Shown here: piece by piece, positions 8,896 to 17,992 of the stretch
Layout: each line of letters opens with the position of its first letter
Numbering within the stretch: the stretch's first letter is position 1
Origin: Aquimarina sp. TRL1
GTDB taxonomy: Bacteria; Bacteroidota; Bacteroidia; Flavobacteriales; Flavobacteriaceae
Length of the DNA: 64,000 bases
Direction: 5' to 3'
Assembly (NCBI RefSeq): GCF_013365535.1
Contig: NZ_CP053590.1
Coordinates: 4,206,501-4,270,500, forward strand
Program-made: the position numbers and the translations under genes
Notes under the pieces: model-generated
The model's input: only the letters and a program-made list of their open reading frames with translations
Told to the model about the DNA's origin: nothing
The model's database searches: none

Positions 8896-9166
8896 TTTAT
8901 GAGGTAGTGTTTTATTTTTAATAAAGAGTATTTAGCAAGTATTCCAAAATATCACAATTTATTTTAATTAAAAACTAAAAATGCAGTGATATAGATTAAT
9001 GAGGTATTTTGGTATAAAACGAGGGTAAGAAAGCATTAGCGATATATTTTCTTAATACCTCTTTCGCTACTATTCCTCTAATTACATCAGTTTAACTCTT
9101 TTCCGATAGCGTTATTATTTTGGGGAGTGCTGATATTTCTAACAAGGTTTTTTTGTGCCTGTTGTT

Positions 9167-10156
9167 TTATCTTTTTAATGGATAATATATAGCAATAAGA
9201 CTAAGTCCTGCCCAGAGTAGTATTATTGACCAGTATACAATAGGGGTATCCTTTTTGGAAACAGTTTCGAATAAATGTGTTTTCCCGGATCGGATATCAA
9301 AAACAATCCACAAGACAAAAAACAAACTCCATACCCAATACCATTCTAAAAGAATGCTGGCTAGAATAAGGAAGATTCCGCTAATAGCTTTCCAGGGAAA
9401 AAGGGTTGTTTTTGATTTGGCAACAGGAGATGATTTTGAAGTTATAGCAACGATCTGAAAAAATGCCCCAAAAGAATCACTAAGTGCTGTAAAATGAAAC
9501 CCTTCATATAGTAAGTGACCTCCGTTATCTAGTACTTTTTTTTTGGTTTTTTCAATGTTTTCTACAGCAAAAAAAACGCCCCAATATTCATACTTTCCCT
9601 TTTGAGAAGTAGGGGCTTCTTGTATAGCTGCAATTTCTTCATTCTTCGAATTTGTGATGACAGCTCTACCTTCTTTTGAAGGAAGAATCCTCCAGTTAAA
9701 AATTTTCTCATAAAAAGGAATTACTTTCGAGAGGTCTGATATGAATAGCTCATTCCATACCAGTGTATTGGGGTGGGAGGTAGTTCTTGAGTTTAACTGA
9801 TCTCCTTCATAGATAGTAAATCCTGCTCCCAGCGGATCCCGTATCAAAGCTATTTTTCCTATTTCGTTAGTTAGGTCTACTAATTCTATGATTCCTCCTG
9901 ATTCTTTAGCTATTTGTACAGTTTCTTCTAGATTGGTTACTTCTATGTAAGACATCCAGAAAGAGGGCATATTCATTTCCCTGAATTTTTTGGGAGTTTC
10001 ATATAGTCCGCTTGTTTCCTGGTTGTTATAGGTAGCGATGAAATAATCGCCTCCGGAATCTTGATATTCCCAATCAAAAATATGAGAATAGAATTGTATG
10101 GAAGTGGTTATTTCATAGGTAGATAGGTCTGCAAAAACAAAGTTGTTTTCTCTCAT
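9167..10156 (-). CDS. Tandem VOC (glyoxalase-fold) protein with C-terminal membrane helices
   Basis: 329 residues. Two vicinal-oxygen-chelate modules lie in tandem: FADLSTYEITTSIQFYSHIFDWEY...GFTIYEG (about 5-117) and VWNELFISDLSKVIPFYEKIFNWR...GAFFQIV (about 130-238), like the two-domain Cfp30B/YdcJ-type proteins of about 260 residues. Unlike those, it continues with about 80 residues holding two or three hydrophobic helices (around 253-292 and 306-326). The VOC part should therefore be anchored at the cytoplasmic face of the inner membrane. Metal ligands are not conserved well enough to call a reaction. No neighbour on the same strand is close enough to suggest an operon. Confidence 0.82.
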   Translation of the reverse strand: MRENNFVFADLSTYEITTSIQFYSHIFDWEYQDSGGDYFIATYNNQETSGLYETPKKFREMNMPSFWMSYIEVTNLEETVQIAKESGGIIELVDLTNEIGKIALIRDPLGAGFTIYEGDQLNSRTTSHPNTLVWNELFISDLSKVIPFYEKIFNWRILPSKEGRAVITNSKNEEIAAIQEAPTSQKGKYEYWGVFFAVENIEKTKKKVLDNGGHLLYEGFHFTALSDSFGAFFQIVAITSKSSPVAKSKTTLFPWKAISGIFLILASILLEWYWVWSLFFVLWIVFDIRSGKTHLFETVSKKDTPIVYWSIILLWAGLSLIAIYYPLKR

Positions 10157-10273
10157 AGTACGACATCATTAGAAAGGGAAATTCTCTAAATTATTACTAT
10201 AAATGTAAACAATTAATAGTTATTTGTTTTCGATGCTAAAGTCTACAGCTTCCAACCCTTAAGAAAAGCATTA

Positions 10274-10786
10274 CTATTTTGCAGTAAACACTTTTGCAAT
10301 AGTAGTTAACTGTGCATCAGTTAAGGAAGATGTCTTTTTTAGAATTTGCGTAAAATGGCGTACTTCTTCTTTAGACGCCGGGCAGCCTAAATTTTGACCA
10401 GTAGGATCAAAAGAATCTTCCAGCAATTTTCCATTCTGATCAATGATTACCCAGAAAGGAAGTCCTGCACGTTCTCCTTTATATTTTTTAAGAATTTCTA
10501 ATGCTCCCGGGGTTTCCAGCTGCTTATTTTTTTTAGATTCATTAACGATTAAGGTTACCGAAGTATATTGAGGGTCAAGCAGGGGGGCACAAATATCACT
10601 TTTCATTTGCAAATCCATTTTTTTGCACCAGCTACACCAGGAAGCACTGAATTTAACAAAAACATTTTTGTTTTCTTTTTTGGCAATTGCAATTGCATTG
10701 TTGAGAATATCAGATGCTTGTTCTTGTGCGTGAATCTGAAAAGTAGTAATCGTTAGCAGGAAGAAAAGGAAAGCTTTTATTTTCAT
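10274..10786 (-). CDS. Periplasmic thioredoxin-fold protein (CSWC active site)
   Basis: 170 residues. A cleavable signal peptide (about 1-20, ending QIHA-QE) is followed by a thioredoxin-like fold of the Thioredoxin_7 / DsbD-gamma type: VFVKFSASWCSWCKKMD carries the redox pair Cys51 and Cys54. The unusual C-S-W-C spacing motif and the aromatic residue before the second cysteine are typical of DsbD-gamma-like reductases. The cis-proline region GLPFWVIIDQNGK (near 130) is present. A further Cys lies in LGCPAS. Expected role: disulfide reduction or transfer in the periplasm. It stands alone, with about 250 bases to the next gene upstream. Confidence 0.87.
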   Translation of the reverse strand: MKIKAFLFFLLTITTFQIHAQEQASDILNNAIAIAKKENKNVFVKFSASWCSWCKKMDLQMKSDICAPLLDPQYTSVTLIVNESKKNKQLETPGALEILKKYKGERAGLPFWVIIDQNGKLLEDSFDPTGQNLGCPASKEEVRHFTQILKKTSSLTDAQLTTIAKVFTAK

Positions 10787-10970
10787 TAGATATGGTTTAA
10801 CTGTTATATATTATTATGGTTTGTATGTTTGGTATTACAAATATGACTATTATTTTATAATAATAATACTTGCTACATTATTTTTTGAGTTGTCTTTCTA
10901 TACAGTAATGTTGAGAGGTGTTTTTTGATAATTAAGACTCTTGAAGAAGCTTTAAAATAATCAGGAATAA

Positions 10971-11001
10971 AAATAGTAAGGATGATGAGTCCTTACTATT
11001 T
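10971..11001 (-). terminator. Terminator after the coiled-coil gene
   Basis: A perfect 12-base-pair hairpin: AAATAGTAAGGA, 7-base loop, TCCTTACTATTT. It lies 35 bases past the stop codon of the minus-strand coiled-coil gene, in a stretch otherwise without genes. The T run after the stem on the minus strand is short and mixed, so strength is uncertain. Confidence 0.6.
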
Positions 11002-11035
11002 GATTTAAACGTGTTCGTTTTTTGATTGATAATAC

Positions 11036-12895
11036 TTACTTATTGATAACAATGGTTCCCATAAAACCATTATCTCCTATTTTATACCCGAGATATAAAT
11101 TCTTTGATATGACTCTCATTGTTTTTCCGGGAGCAGGAATGACATTGTATTTCTGTAAAATGGTATTGATCGTTTTGTTTTCTTCATTTGTCATTTGTAC
11201 TCCATTTTTATATGTATTATATCCATTAATTTCCAAGGTATTTTCTTTAACCGCAGAATCGATAAATCCTTTTTCTGTTAATTCCTTAGTTAGTTTCTCC
11301 AGAGAAATCCCTTCATTGATAATAATAATGTTGTTATTGTTTTTGTAAAAAGAAAAGTATTTTTTTTGACTCGATAGATGTTTTTTGATGATTGATACAA
11401 ATTTATTTTTTTGAACAGGAGATAATTGCTGCCCGTTGATATAAACCCCACTAGTATCATAAATAAGGTTAATATCATTTGTGTCTGATTTATGATGTGT
11501 AGTGAGGTAGGTAAGTAGCTCTTGTTGCAGAGCGGGCCATTTCCAGTTAGTATCATTCGTAGAAGCTCTTTTATACAGAGTTTTTGGAGTATTGAGAAGT
11601 GTTTTTGCACTTGTACTGATTCCTCCTTTATGATGAGCTTCTTTTTCTAATCGTATTGATTCTTTCTCTAACCGTTTGGCTTCTTCTTCCAGTCGTGCAG
11701 CATCTTTTTCGATTTTTTTCTGAATATTCTCTGCATTTATTTTTAGTTGCTCTATATTTCGTTGTAATTGCTCTTCTACATCTTTTCTGATGCGTTCTAG
11801 TTCTTCTTTGCGGATTATTTCTTGCTCACGAATGTTTTTTTCTGCATTTCTGATGGCTTCTTCGGCATTTTGCTGTATTTGTTCCTGATGCCTTCTGGCT
11901 TGTTCTTCTGCATGTCTTGCAATTTCTTCAGCATGTGCTCTTACATCCGCAGCTACGTGTTCTGCATGTTCCTGAGCTTCTATTGCCATTTGTTCTGCTT
12001 TTTCTGCTATTTTTTCACGATCTATCATAGCTTGTTTTGCTTGTAAGCGAGCCAAATGTGCTACTCGTTCTGCCTCTTGTCTGGCTTGAAGTTCAGCATG
12101 TTTTGCTGCTCGTTCTGCTTGCATTCTGGCATGTTCTGCTGTTCTTTCATGGTCTATCATAGCTCGCTTTGCTTGTAATTGAGCCAGGTGTGCCCTTCGT
12201 TCTGCCTCTTGTCTGGCTTGAAGTTCAGCATGTTTTGCTGCTCGTTCTGCTTGTGCTCTGGCACGTTCTGCCGTTTTTTCGGCCTGTACCATAGCTCGTT
12301 TCGCTTGTAGTTGAGCCAGGTGTGCCATTCGTTCCGCTTCTTGCTTCATCTGATCTGCTCTGCGTCTTGCTCTGTCTGCTTCTCTCTGGATTCTATCAGC
12401 ATCTTTGGAATCGTTAGCAATAATAGATTTAGCTACATCTCCTAAATTGATAATCTTTTTGATTAGACTCGAGGCTGCTTCTTCTTTATTAAGGTGAATT
12501 CTCAGTTTTTTGTCAGAGAGATGAACTGTATATATTTCATCTCCACTGGCAGGAACGACCCATTTATAGATACTGTTATCGATAGTAAGGTTATTGTTAC
12601 CCAGTTCATTAATCAGTAAGTTTTTAATCTCCTCATATTTTTCTTGTTGAAAACGAGCTTTCATAGAATACGTATCGTTAGAATTACTGATCGAGATAGA
12701 GATGTTTTCTTGATCAGAAGAGGTATTAATCGAATAGTTATAGTTCCCATTACTAACAATAGTTATATTGGGTGTTACCGCTACGGCTGTCTTTGATGTC
12801 TTTGGCGGTTTGGGGGCTTTTGGTGCCTGCTGAGCAAATAAACTTATGGTGCACTGCAATAAAAAACTAACAGTGATAAAAATAAATGTTTTCAT
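11036..12895 (-). CDS. Periplasmic coiled-coil protein with 44-residue hendecad repeats
   Basis: 619 residues. A signal peptide ending in FAQQ precedes a Pro/Lys-rich linker (25-40), a beta-rich segment (41-150, with a YTVHLSDKKLRIHL strand pattern), then about 260 residues of Ala/Glu/Arg/Gln helix (165-425). Inside it, residues 190-233 and 234-277 are near-identical 44-residue units (HLAQLQAKRAM, AERAAKHAELQARQEAER), with a third partial copy to about 313; 44 is four hendecads, the mark of a right-handed coiled coil. The C-terminal 170 residues repeat a similar beta motif (IYDTSGVYINGQQL, KNGVQM). I recognise no named family. It is the third gene after a histidine kinase and OmpR-type regulator, 44 bases behind the latter, so it is probably co-transcribed and may respond to envelope stress. 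Confidence 0.82.
   Translation of the reverse strand: MKTFIFITVSFLLQCTISLFAQQAPKAPKPPKTSKTAVAVTPNITIVSNGNYNYSINTSSDQENISISISNSNDTYSMKARFQQEKYEEIKNLLINELGNNNLTIDNSIYKWVVPASGDEIYTVHLSDKKLRIHLNKEEAASSLIKKIINLGDVAKSIIANDSKDADRIQREADRARRRADQMKQEAERMAHLAQLQAKRAMVQAEKTAERARAQAERAAKHAELQARQEAERRAHLAQLQAKRAMIDHERTAEHARMQAERAAKHAELQARQEAERVAHLARLQAKQAMIDREKIAEKAEQMAIEAQEHAEHVAADVRAHAEEIARHAEEQARRHQEQIQQNAEEAIRNAEKNIREQEIIRKEELERIRKDVEEQLQRNIEQLKINAENIQKKIEKDAARLEEEAKRLEKESIRLEKEAHHKGGISTSAKTLLNTPKTLYKRASTNDTNWKWPALQQELLTYLTTHHKSDTNDINLIYDTSGVYINGQQLSPVQKNKFVSIIKKHLSSQKKYFSFYKNNNNIIIINEGISLEKLTKELTEKGFIDSAVKENTLEINGYNTYKNGVQMTNEENKTINTILQKYNVIPAPGKTMRVISKNLYLGYKIGDNGFMGTIVINK
11957..12328 (-). repeat. 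132-base in-frame tandem repeat
   Basis: Two full 132-base units (12328-12197 and 12196-12065) and a decayed third unit encode the 44-residue hendecad repeats. Long stretches match exactly between the first two units, including the part coding AERAAKHAELQARQEAER, which suggests a recent duplication by slippage or unequal crossing over. Confidence 0.85.
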
Positions 12896-12939
12896 GTTCT
12901 TATTTTTTTGATGGATATCTTTCTAAAACATCCTATTCT

Positions 12940-13653
12940 TTATACACCTATCTTAAAAGTTAACCCTATTCCCCGGGTACTTTCTATAGAGATGCTGGTA
13001 TCTTGTTTAAAATATTTCCTAATTCTACTTATAAATACGTCCATGCTTCTTCCGGAAAAGAAGTCGTCACTTCCCCATATTTCTGTTAATAAGTCTTCCC
13101 TTTTTATAAGCTTGTTTTTGTTTTTATAAAAGAATTGGATTAATTGTGCTTCTTTTTCGGTAATGCGTTGCACAGTATCTCCGATAATTAATTGATAATT
13201 AACCGTATCTAATGTGTATGCTCCGATTGATTGATTCGTGGTACTAATTTGTTTACTTACATTTTTTTGTGCACGTTTTAAAATGTTTTGTAATCGCAAT
13301 ACCAGAATATCTGCTTCAAAAGGTTTGACGATATAATCATCTGCACCTAATTTGAGTCCTTTTATTTTATCTTCTTTCATCTTTTTTGCTGTTAGAAAAA
13401 CAAAAGGGACTTCAGGGTATTTATGCACCACTTTTTCAGCCAATGTAAACCCATCCATATGTGGCATCATTACATCGAAGACACAGATATCAAAAGCGCA
13501 ATGCTCCATGGTTGTATTGCTTTCGAAATAGTCCAGGGCTTCTTTACCATTTTTAGCCCAGGTTACTTCATAATTATGGATTTCTAGGTATTGTTTTAGA
13601 ATACTCCCAAAATCATAATCATCTTCGGCTAGTAATATTTTTGTTTTACTCAT
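12940..13653 (-). CDS. OmpR/PhoB-family response regulator (RprY-like)
   Basis: 237 residues. The receiver domain (1-120) has the acidic pair AEDD (10-12), phosphoacceptor Asp60 (CVFDVMMP), Thr in FLTAKK and Lys in DDYIVKPFE. The C-terminal winged helix (about 140-235) shows ITEKEAQLIQFFYKNKNKLIKREDLLTEIWG and the R-S-M-D-V-FISRIRKY recognition helix. It is of the RprY type common in Bacteroidota. It lies 28 bases after the kinase gene in the same operon. The direct TTAACC repeats ahead of the operon are the likely binding sites. Confidence 0.92.
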   Translation of the reverse strand: MSKTKILLAEDDYDFGSILKQYLEIHNYEVTWAKNGKEALDYFESNTTMEHCAFDICVFDVMMPHMDGFTLAEKVVHKYPEVPFVFLTAKKMKEDKIKGLKLGADDYIVKPFEADILVLRLQNILKRAQKNVSKQISTTNQSIGAYTLDTVNYQLIIGDTVQRITEKEAQLIQFFYKNKNKLIKREDLLTEIWGSDDFFSGRSMDVFISRIRKYFKQDTSISIESTRGIGLTFKIGV

Positions 13654-13681
13654 TGGTCTGTTATTTAATGGTATATTGTTA

Positions 13682-15181
13682 TTAATGAATCGGGATTTTT
13701 ATAGTAAAAGCAGTTCCCTTATTTGGTTCACTTTCTATAGTAATCGATCCTTTGTGTGCTTTTATAATCTGATGTGTGTAATACATACCAAGACCTAATC
13801 CTTTTACATTATGTACATTTCCATCACTGACCCGATAAAATTTATCAAAAATGTATTGTTGATTTTTCTCGGAAATTCCTATTCCGTTATCTGCGATAGC
13901 AATGATGTATTGATTCCGCTCGATATGAGTTTTTATGCTAATAATGGTATGGTCAGTACTATATTTTACAGCATTGTCCAGGATATTGAGAAGGGCAGTT
14001 GTAAAATGAAAGATATCAATTCTTAGAATGACTTCTGTTTCGCAGACATGGTTTATAATACTTAATTGATCCTGTTGTTTAGAGAGTTTGAAATCTTCAA
14101 TCAGATTATCAAAATAAAGTGTGTCTGCTATTTGTTCTTTATACAGGACAATATCTTCTGAGCTTAGACTATTGGTTAAAACCTGATCAATTAGTTTTTG
14201 CAACCGGTCATTTTGTCGATCAATGATTTTTAAGGTATTTTCAAATGCTTCGGGAGATGCTTTTATTGCTTCTTTTTGCAAGCTTTTTGATGCGATACCT
14301 AAGGTCGCCAGCGGGGTCTTGAGCTCATGTGTGATATTATTGATAAAATCGGTTTTGATCGCGGTAATTTTCTTTTGATTTACCAGATTTTTTATAGAAT
14401 AATATAAGAGGCTGATAACAAAAAGAAAAATCAACAGAGAAGAGAGTAGTAGTCCCATCATTCTTCCGTATACTATATTTTTCCAATCTCTGATAAGAAT
14501 TACATCTTGTGAGATAACTTCCAGATCATATGTTTTTGTTTTAATTGTTCCTCCTCGCTGATCTATAAATTGATTTTGTGTAAACCATCTGTTGGTATTG
14601 ATTACTTCTTCATTCGTTTCATTAAAATTTCTACCAAACAGTTTGATTTTATTCTGGGAAGTAGATAAGATAATGGTATCGATCTTACTCCCTTCAAAAA
14701 TAAGAAGACTACTGATGATTTTCTTGTATTTAATGTCGTATCCCAGGTTGATCTTGTCTAACTCATTCTCATAATGAGTTGTGTATTCGGGATTGATAGC
14801 ATTTGCTTCTTCTATTATTTTTTTTGCTGCCTCTTCCTTAGAGAATCGATTGTTTTTATAGTCAGATAGGTGAGTCATCATATTTTCTCCCCAGACCTCT
14901 CCATATAATGAGTCGAGGATATGTCCGTCATCAATCTCAGAAATGGCTTCTTTGGTCTCTTTGAGAAAATTATCTTTTTTTAACTGATATGCATTTTGAA
15001 TCAGGTATGCTTGTATGCCTGATAGTGCTAATAATGCTAATACAGATGCAATAATTAATATGATAATTTTATTTTTCACAAAGCTTTTCTTTATATAGTT
15101 ATAGTGATAATCAGATATTTCTTTTTGCTTGTAGAATTTTTCCGACAGTTCAAAAGTACACATAATGTCTAGTGCTGCCAT
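13682..15181 (-). CDS. Membrane sensor histidine kinase (RprX-like)
   Basis: 499 residues from the first ATG. Two membrane helices (about 38-59 and 241-262) bracket a 180-residue periplasmic sensor, followed by a HisKA domain with phosphoacceptor His285 (THELKTPLATLG) and a HATPase_c domain with N box (LLNILDNAVKYS), G1 (IADNGIGIS) and G2 (GLGLGMYYTHQI). This is the RprX-type architecture. The 35 residues before the first helix are unusual for the family; a GTG at 15079 would give M-KNKIIILII, a more typical start, so the true start may be there. It heads an operon with its regulator and the coiled-coil protein. Confidence 0.9.
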   Translation of the reverse strand: MAALDIMCTFELSEKFYKQKEISDYHYNYIKKSFVKNKIIILIIASVLALLALSGIQAYLIQNAYQLKKDNFLKETKEAISEIDDGHILDSLYGEVWGENMMTHLSDYKNNRFSKEEAAKKIIEEANAINPEYTTHYENELDKINLGYDIKYKKIISSLLIFEGSKIDTIILSTSQNKIKLFGRNFNETNEEVINTNRWFTQNQFIDQRGGTIKTKTYDLEVISQDVILIRDWKNIVYGRMMGLLLSSLLIFLFVISLLYYSIKNLVNQKKITAIKTDFINNITHELKTPLATLGIASKSLQKEAIKASPEAFENTLKIIDRQNDRLQKLIDQVLTNSLSSEDIVLYKEQIADTLYFDNLIEDFKLSKQQDQLSIINHVCETEVILRIDIFHFTTALLNILDNAVKYSTDHTIISIKTHIERNQYIIAIADNGIGISEKNQQYIFDKFYRVSDGNVHNVKGLGLGMYYTHQIIKAHKGSITIESEPNKGTAFTIKIPIH

Positions 15182-15194
15182 ATGTTTTTGAACC

Positions 15195-15319
15195 GTTAAC
15201 CGATCATTAACCTTCCTTCTTTCTGCAAGTATGATTATTACTGGCTTTGGCTTTTCGAGTTAACAAAGATGCTTTAAAAACGAAATGATATTAACCTTTC
15301 CATTAACCTTCGTTTAACC
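15195..15319. promoter_or_regulatory. TTAACC direct-repeat boxes, probable OmpR-type operator
   Basis: Five copies of TTAACC on the plus strand (GGTTAA on the minus): at 15196 and 15207 (11 bases apart), and at 15291, 15303 and 15314 (12 and 11 apart). GGTTAA-N5-GGTTAA has the layout of PhoP/OmpR-family sites, one hexamer per helical turn. One group is next to the kinase-regulator operon start, the other about 50-80 bases before the DUF5916 gene. This suggests autoregulation plus control of the divergent gene by the neighbouring regulator. Confidence 0.6.
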
Positions 15320-15370
15320 TGCTTATCCAGAAAACCGAATGACATTTGTCCGGAAATAAAATGGAATATT

Positions 15371-17815
15371 ATGGGATTAATACCAGTTAATAATGTGCAG
15401 TATAAAAATAAATGGGTTTTTCTTTTTTGTGTTTTTAGTCTTTGGCTAAAAGGGTATACTCAAAAAGAAATACAGATTCATTTTACAGAAGCTCCAGTAA
15501 AAGTAGATGGAGTATTGGATAAAGATGAATGGGAGCCCTATATGATTGATGGTTATTTTATACAGAATCGACCTGATAATGGTGAGAAATCTAAACGAAG
15601 AACAAAGATAGGAGTGCAATATGATAATACGTATATCTATGTAGCAGCAAAATTATTTGTAGAAAGCAAAGAAGAAATCAATGCTCAACTAACGGCAAGA
15701 GATAATACAGGGAATACTGATTTTTTTGGGATTCAGATGGACCCTTTTGGGAGAGCAAGAGAAGGCTATGATTTTACGGTAACTGCAGCAGGTGTACAAT
15801 CTGATGAAAAATTAAGTGAATTTTCTAGTTATAGAAACTTTAATGTTATCTGGAAAAGTAACGTTATGCAATATGATACGTATTGGACAGTAGAAATGAG
15901 AATACCGTTTAATAGTATTCGCTTTTCTAAAGATGACATGAGTAATTTTAGAATTAATTTTCAACGGTTCTCTTCTAAACTGAATGAAAGTTCTTACTGG
16001 AATCATATCGACGCGAATATAGATGGTTTTTTAAACCAGTTTGGAAAGCTTACAGGAATTAAAAAAGTACACCCACCACTTAATTTATCACTTTTTCCAT
16101 TTGTATCTTCACTGACAGAACGCAGAGGAAGTAGTGGTACTAAAACGAGCTTTACCGGAGGATTGGATATGAAATATGTGCATAATAATGCATATACATT
16201 AGATGTATCTATGATTCCTGATTTTAGCCAGGCTCAATCAGATGACCAGGTATTTAACTTATCTCCTTTTGAGGTGAGATTTAACGAGAACAGGCAATTT
16301 TTTATCGAAGGGACTGAAATATTTGATAAAGGAGGGTATATCTATACTCGTAGAATAGGAGGAACGCCTATTGATAAAAACAATCTGGATACGAAAGAAA
16401 ATGAAGAAATTATTTCTAATCCGCTAACAGCTAATATTTTGAACTTAGTAAAGGTAACAGGAAAATCTTCCGGGGGATTATCAGTAGGAGTACTCAATGG
16501 CGTAACTGCGGAAAGTGAAGCTGAAATTCGTGATACGATTACTAATACGATACGAAAAGAAACTACTAATCCGTTGACTAATTATACATCAGTCGTTTTA
16601 GATCAGGCATTGCGCAATAATGGTTCTGTAACATTGGTTAATAACTCAGTTTTGCGAAATGGAGTAACTTATGATGCGAATTTGTCTGCTTTGTTATACC
16701 GATGGTATAATAAGAACAGAACGTATTCTATGTATTTTAAAAAAGCAGTTTCTCAACAATATTTTTCGGATGAGAAAAATGTATTTGGTCATCAATATTT
16801 TGGAAGGTTTTCTAAAGTTAGCGGGAAATGGACAGGAAATATCTCTCTAAATATGTATGACGATGATTTTGATATCAATGATTTTGGTTTTTTAGCCAGA
16901 AACAATCAATTGCAGTTCCAGGGAAATCTTCAGTATACTAATCCGTCACCCAAAAAAACATTTGCTAATTATCAGGTGGGAGCTACTCATAGGCAGCGAT
17001 ATTATTACAGTCTTATGGAAAATGAATTAGCTACATATAGGCTCTATGGAAATGCGCGATTCAAGAAAAATAATCATGTGATATACACATCTTCTACCTA
17101 TGGAAAAAAGCGGAAGGATTTTTATGAACCTAGAAAAGAGGGATATTATTTTGTACGTCCCGCATTTGCTGAAAGCTTTTTTGAATATCAAACCAATCGC
17201 AATAAGAACATATCATTTGCAGGTTATATCGTCGGGGTAAAATTTTTAAACAATGCGATTTATAAAAATGCGATTCACAGTGGATATGGTATCAGAGCTC
17301 GTTTAGGACAACATTTTTCGGCTTACCTAGCTCAAAATTATTCATATAATCCCGGAAATGCAGGGTATATTGATACAGAGGAGGATACTGTTATTTTTGG
17401 AGAACGAAGTACCAAAGAATTAACAAATAGACTTCATCTTAATTATGCAGTAAATGCAAAGGTTAATATCAATGCACGGTTAAGACATTATTGGTTTCAG
17501 GCAGATTATCGAAATCAATACTCCCTTACTAAAAGAGGAGAATTACAAAAAAATGATTTGGATATCAATGTAGATTCATACGATAAGAATTTTAATGCTT
17601 TTACGATAGATGTACTGGCGAGATGGCAGTTTGCTCCGGCAAGTGAAATTAGTTTAGGGTATAAAATGGGAACTAATAGGACTGATAAAGCTGTAGGGAG
17701 TTCGTATACTGAGAATTTTGATTCGGTACTTTCTACGGATAGTAATCATTCGTTTACGATGAAACTCACATATTTTTTAGATACTTCTCTATTCAAGAAA
17801 CGAGGAAGAAAGTAA
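15371..17815 (+). CDS. DUF5916 outer-membrane protein with CBM9-like N-terminus
   Basis: 814 residues. After a signal-like hydrophobic segment (about 13-30) comes a CBM9-like domain (about 35-225): APVKVDGVLDKDEWEP, YDNTYIYVAAKLF, DFFGIQMDPFGRAREGYDFTVTAAG, MRIPFNSIRF. The DUF5916 part has MIPDFSQAQSDDQVFNLSPFEVRFNENRQFFIEG, then a long series of amphipathic strands (NISLNMYDDDFDINDFGFLARNN...) consistent with an outer-membrane barrel to the C-terminus. The family's function is not established; members sit in the outer membrane of Bacteroidota. Divergent from the RprXY-like operon over the TTAACC boxes. A second family member lies at the window end. Confidence 0.87.
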   Translation: MGLIPVNNVQYKNKWVFLFCVFSLWLKGYTQKEIQIHFTEAPVKVDGVLDKDEWEPYMIDGYFIQNRPDNGEKSKRRTKIGVQYDNTYIYVAAKLFVESKEEINAQLTARDNTGNTDFFGIQMDPFGRAREGYDFTVTAAGVQSDEKLSEFSSYRNFNVIWKSNVMQYDTYWTVEMRIPFNSIRFSKDDMSNFRINFQRFSSKLNESSYWNHIDANIDGFLNQFGKLTGIKKVHPPLNLSLFPFVSSLTERRGSSGTKTSFTGGLDMKYVHNNAYTLDVSMIPDFSQAQSDDQVFNLSPFEVRFNENRQFFIEGTEIFDKGGYIYTRRIGGTPIDKNNLDTKENEEIISNPLTANILNLVKVTGKSSGGLSVGVLNGVTAESEAEIRDTITNTIRKETTNPLTNYTSVVLDQALRNNGSVTLVNNSVLRNGVTYDANLSALLYRWYNKNRTYSMYFKKAVSQQYFSDEKNVFGHQYFGRFSKVSGKWTGNISLNMYDDDFDINDFGFLARNNQLQFQGNLQYTNPSPKKTFANYQVGATHRQRYYYSLMENELATYRLYGNARFKKNNHVIYTSSTYGKKRKDFYEPRKEGYYFVRPAFAESFFEYQTNRNKNISFAGYIVGVKFLNNAIYKNAIHSGYGIRARLGQHFSAYLAQNYSYNPGNAGYIDTEEDTVIFGERSTKELTNRLHLNYAVNAKVNINARLRHYWFQADYRNQYSLTKRGELQKNDLDINVDSYDKNFNAFTIDVLARWQFAPASEISLGYKMGTNRTDKAVGSSYTENFDSVLSTDSNHSFTMKLTYFLDTSLFKKRGRK

Positions 17816-17918
17816 ATTGCCTTTGGAAAAACCCTATGGTATTATATCCTCACCCTCCTGGCAATGCTAATAAGGACATTTTCGTACTCTTTTAGGAATG
17901 TCAAAATGAATCATAGCT

Positions 17919-17946
17919 AAAACCGGAAACTTTAATTTCCGGTTTT
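17919..17946. terminator. Bidirectional terminator between convergent genes
   Basis: A perfect 11-base-pair stem, AAAACCGGAAA / TTTCCGGTTTT with a 6-base loop, flanked by A and T runs on each side. It serves the DUF5916 gene on the plus strand and the FadL-like barrel gene on the minus strand. Confidence 0.85.
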
Positions 17947-17992
17947 AACACTATTACCTACTTATGGCAAGAGTTAGGTATAGAGTTTTTGT

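Noticed and set aside
11957..12328. CRISPR-like or satellite array
   Set aside because: The repeats are contiguous, in frame, 132 bases long and have no unique spacers; they are coding coiled-coil units.
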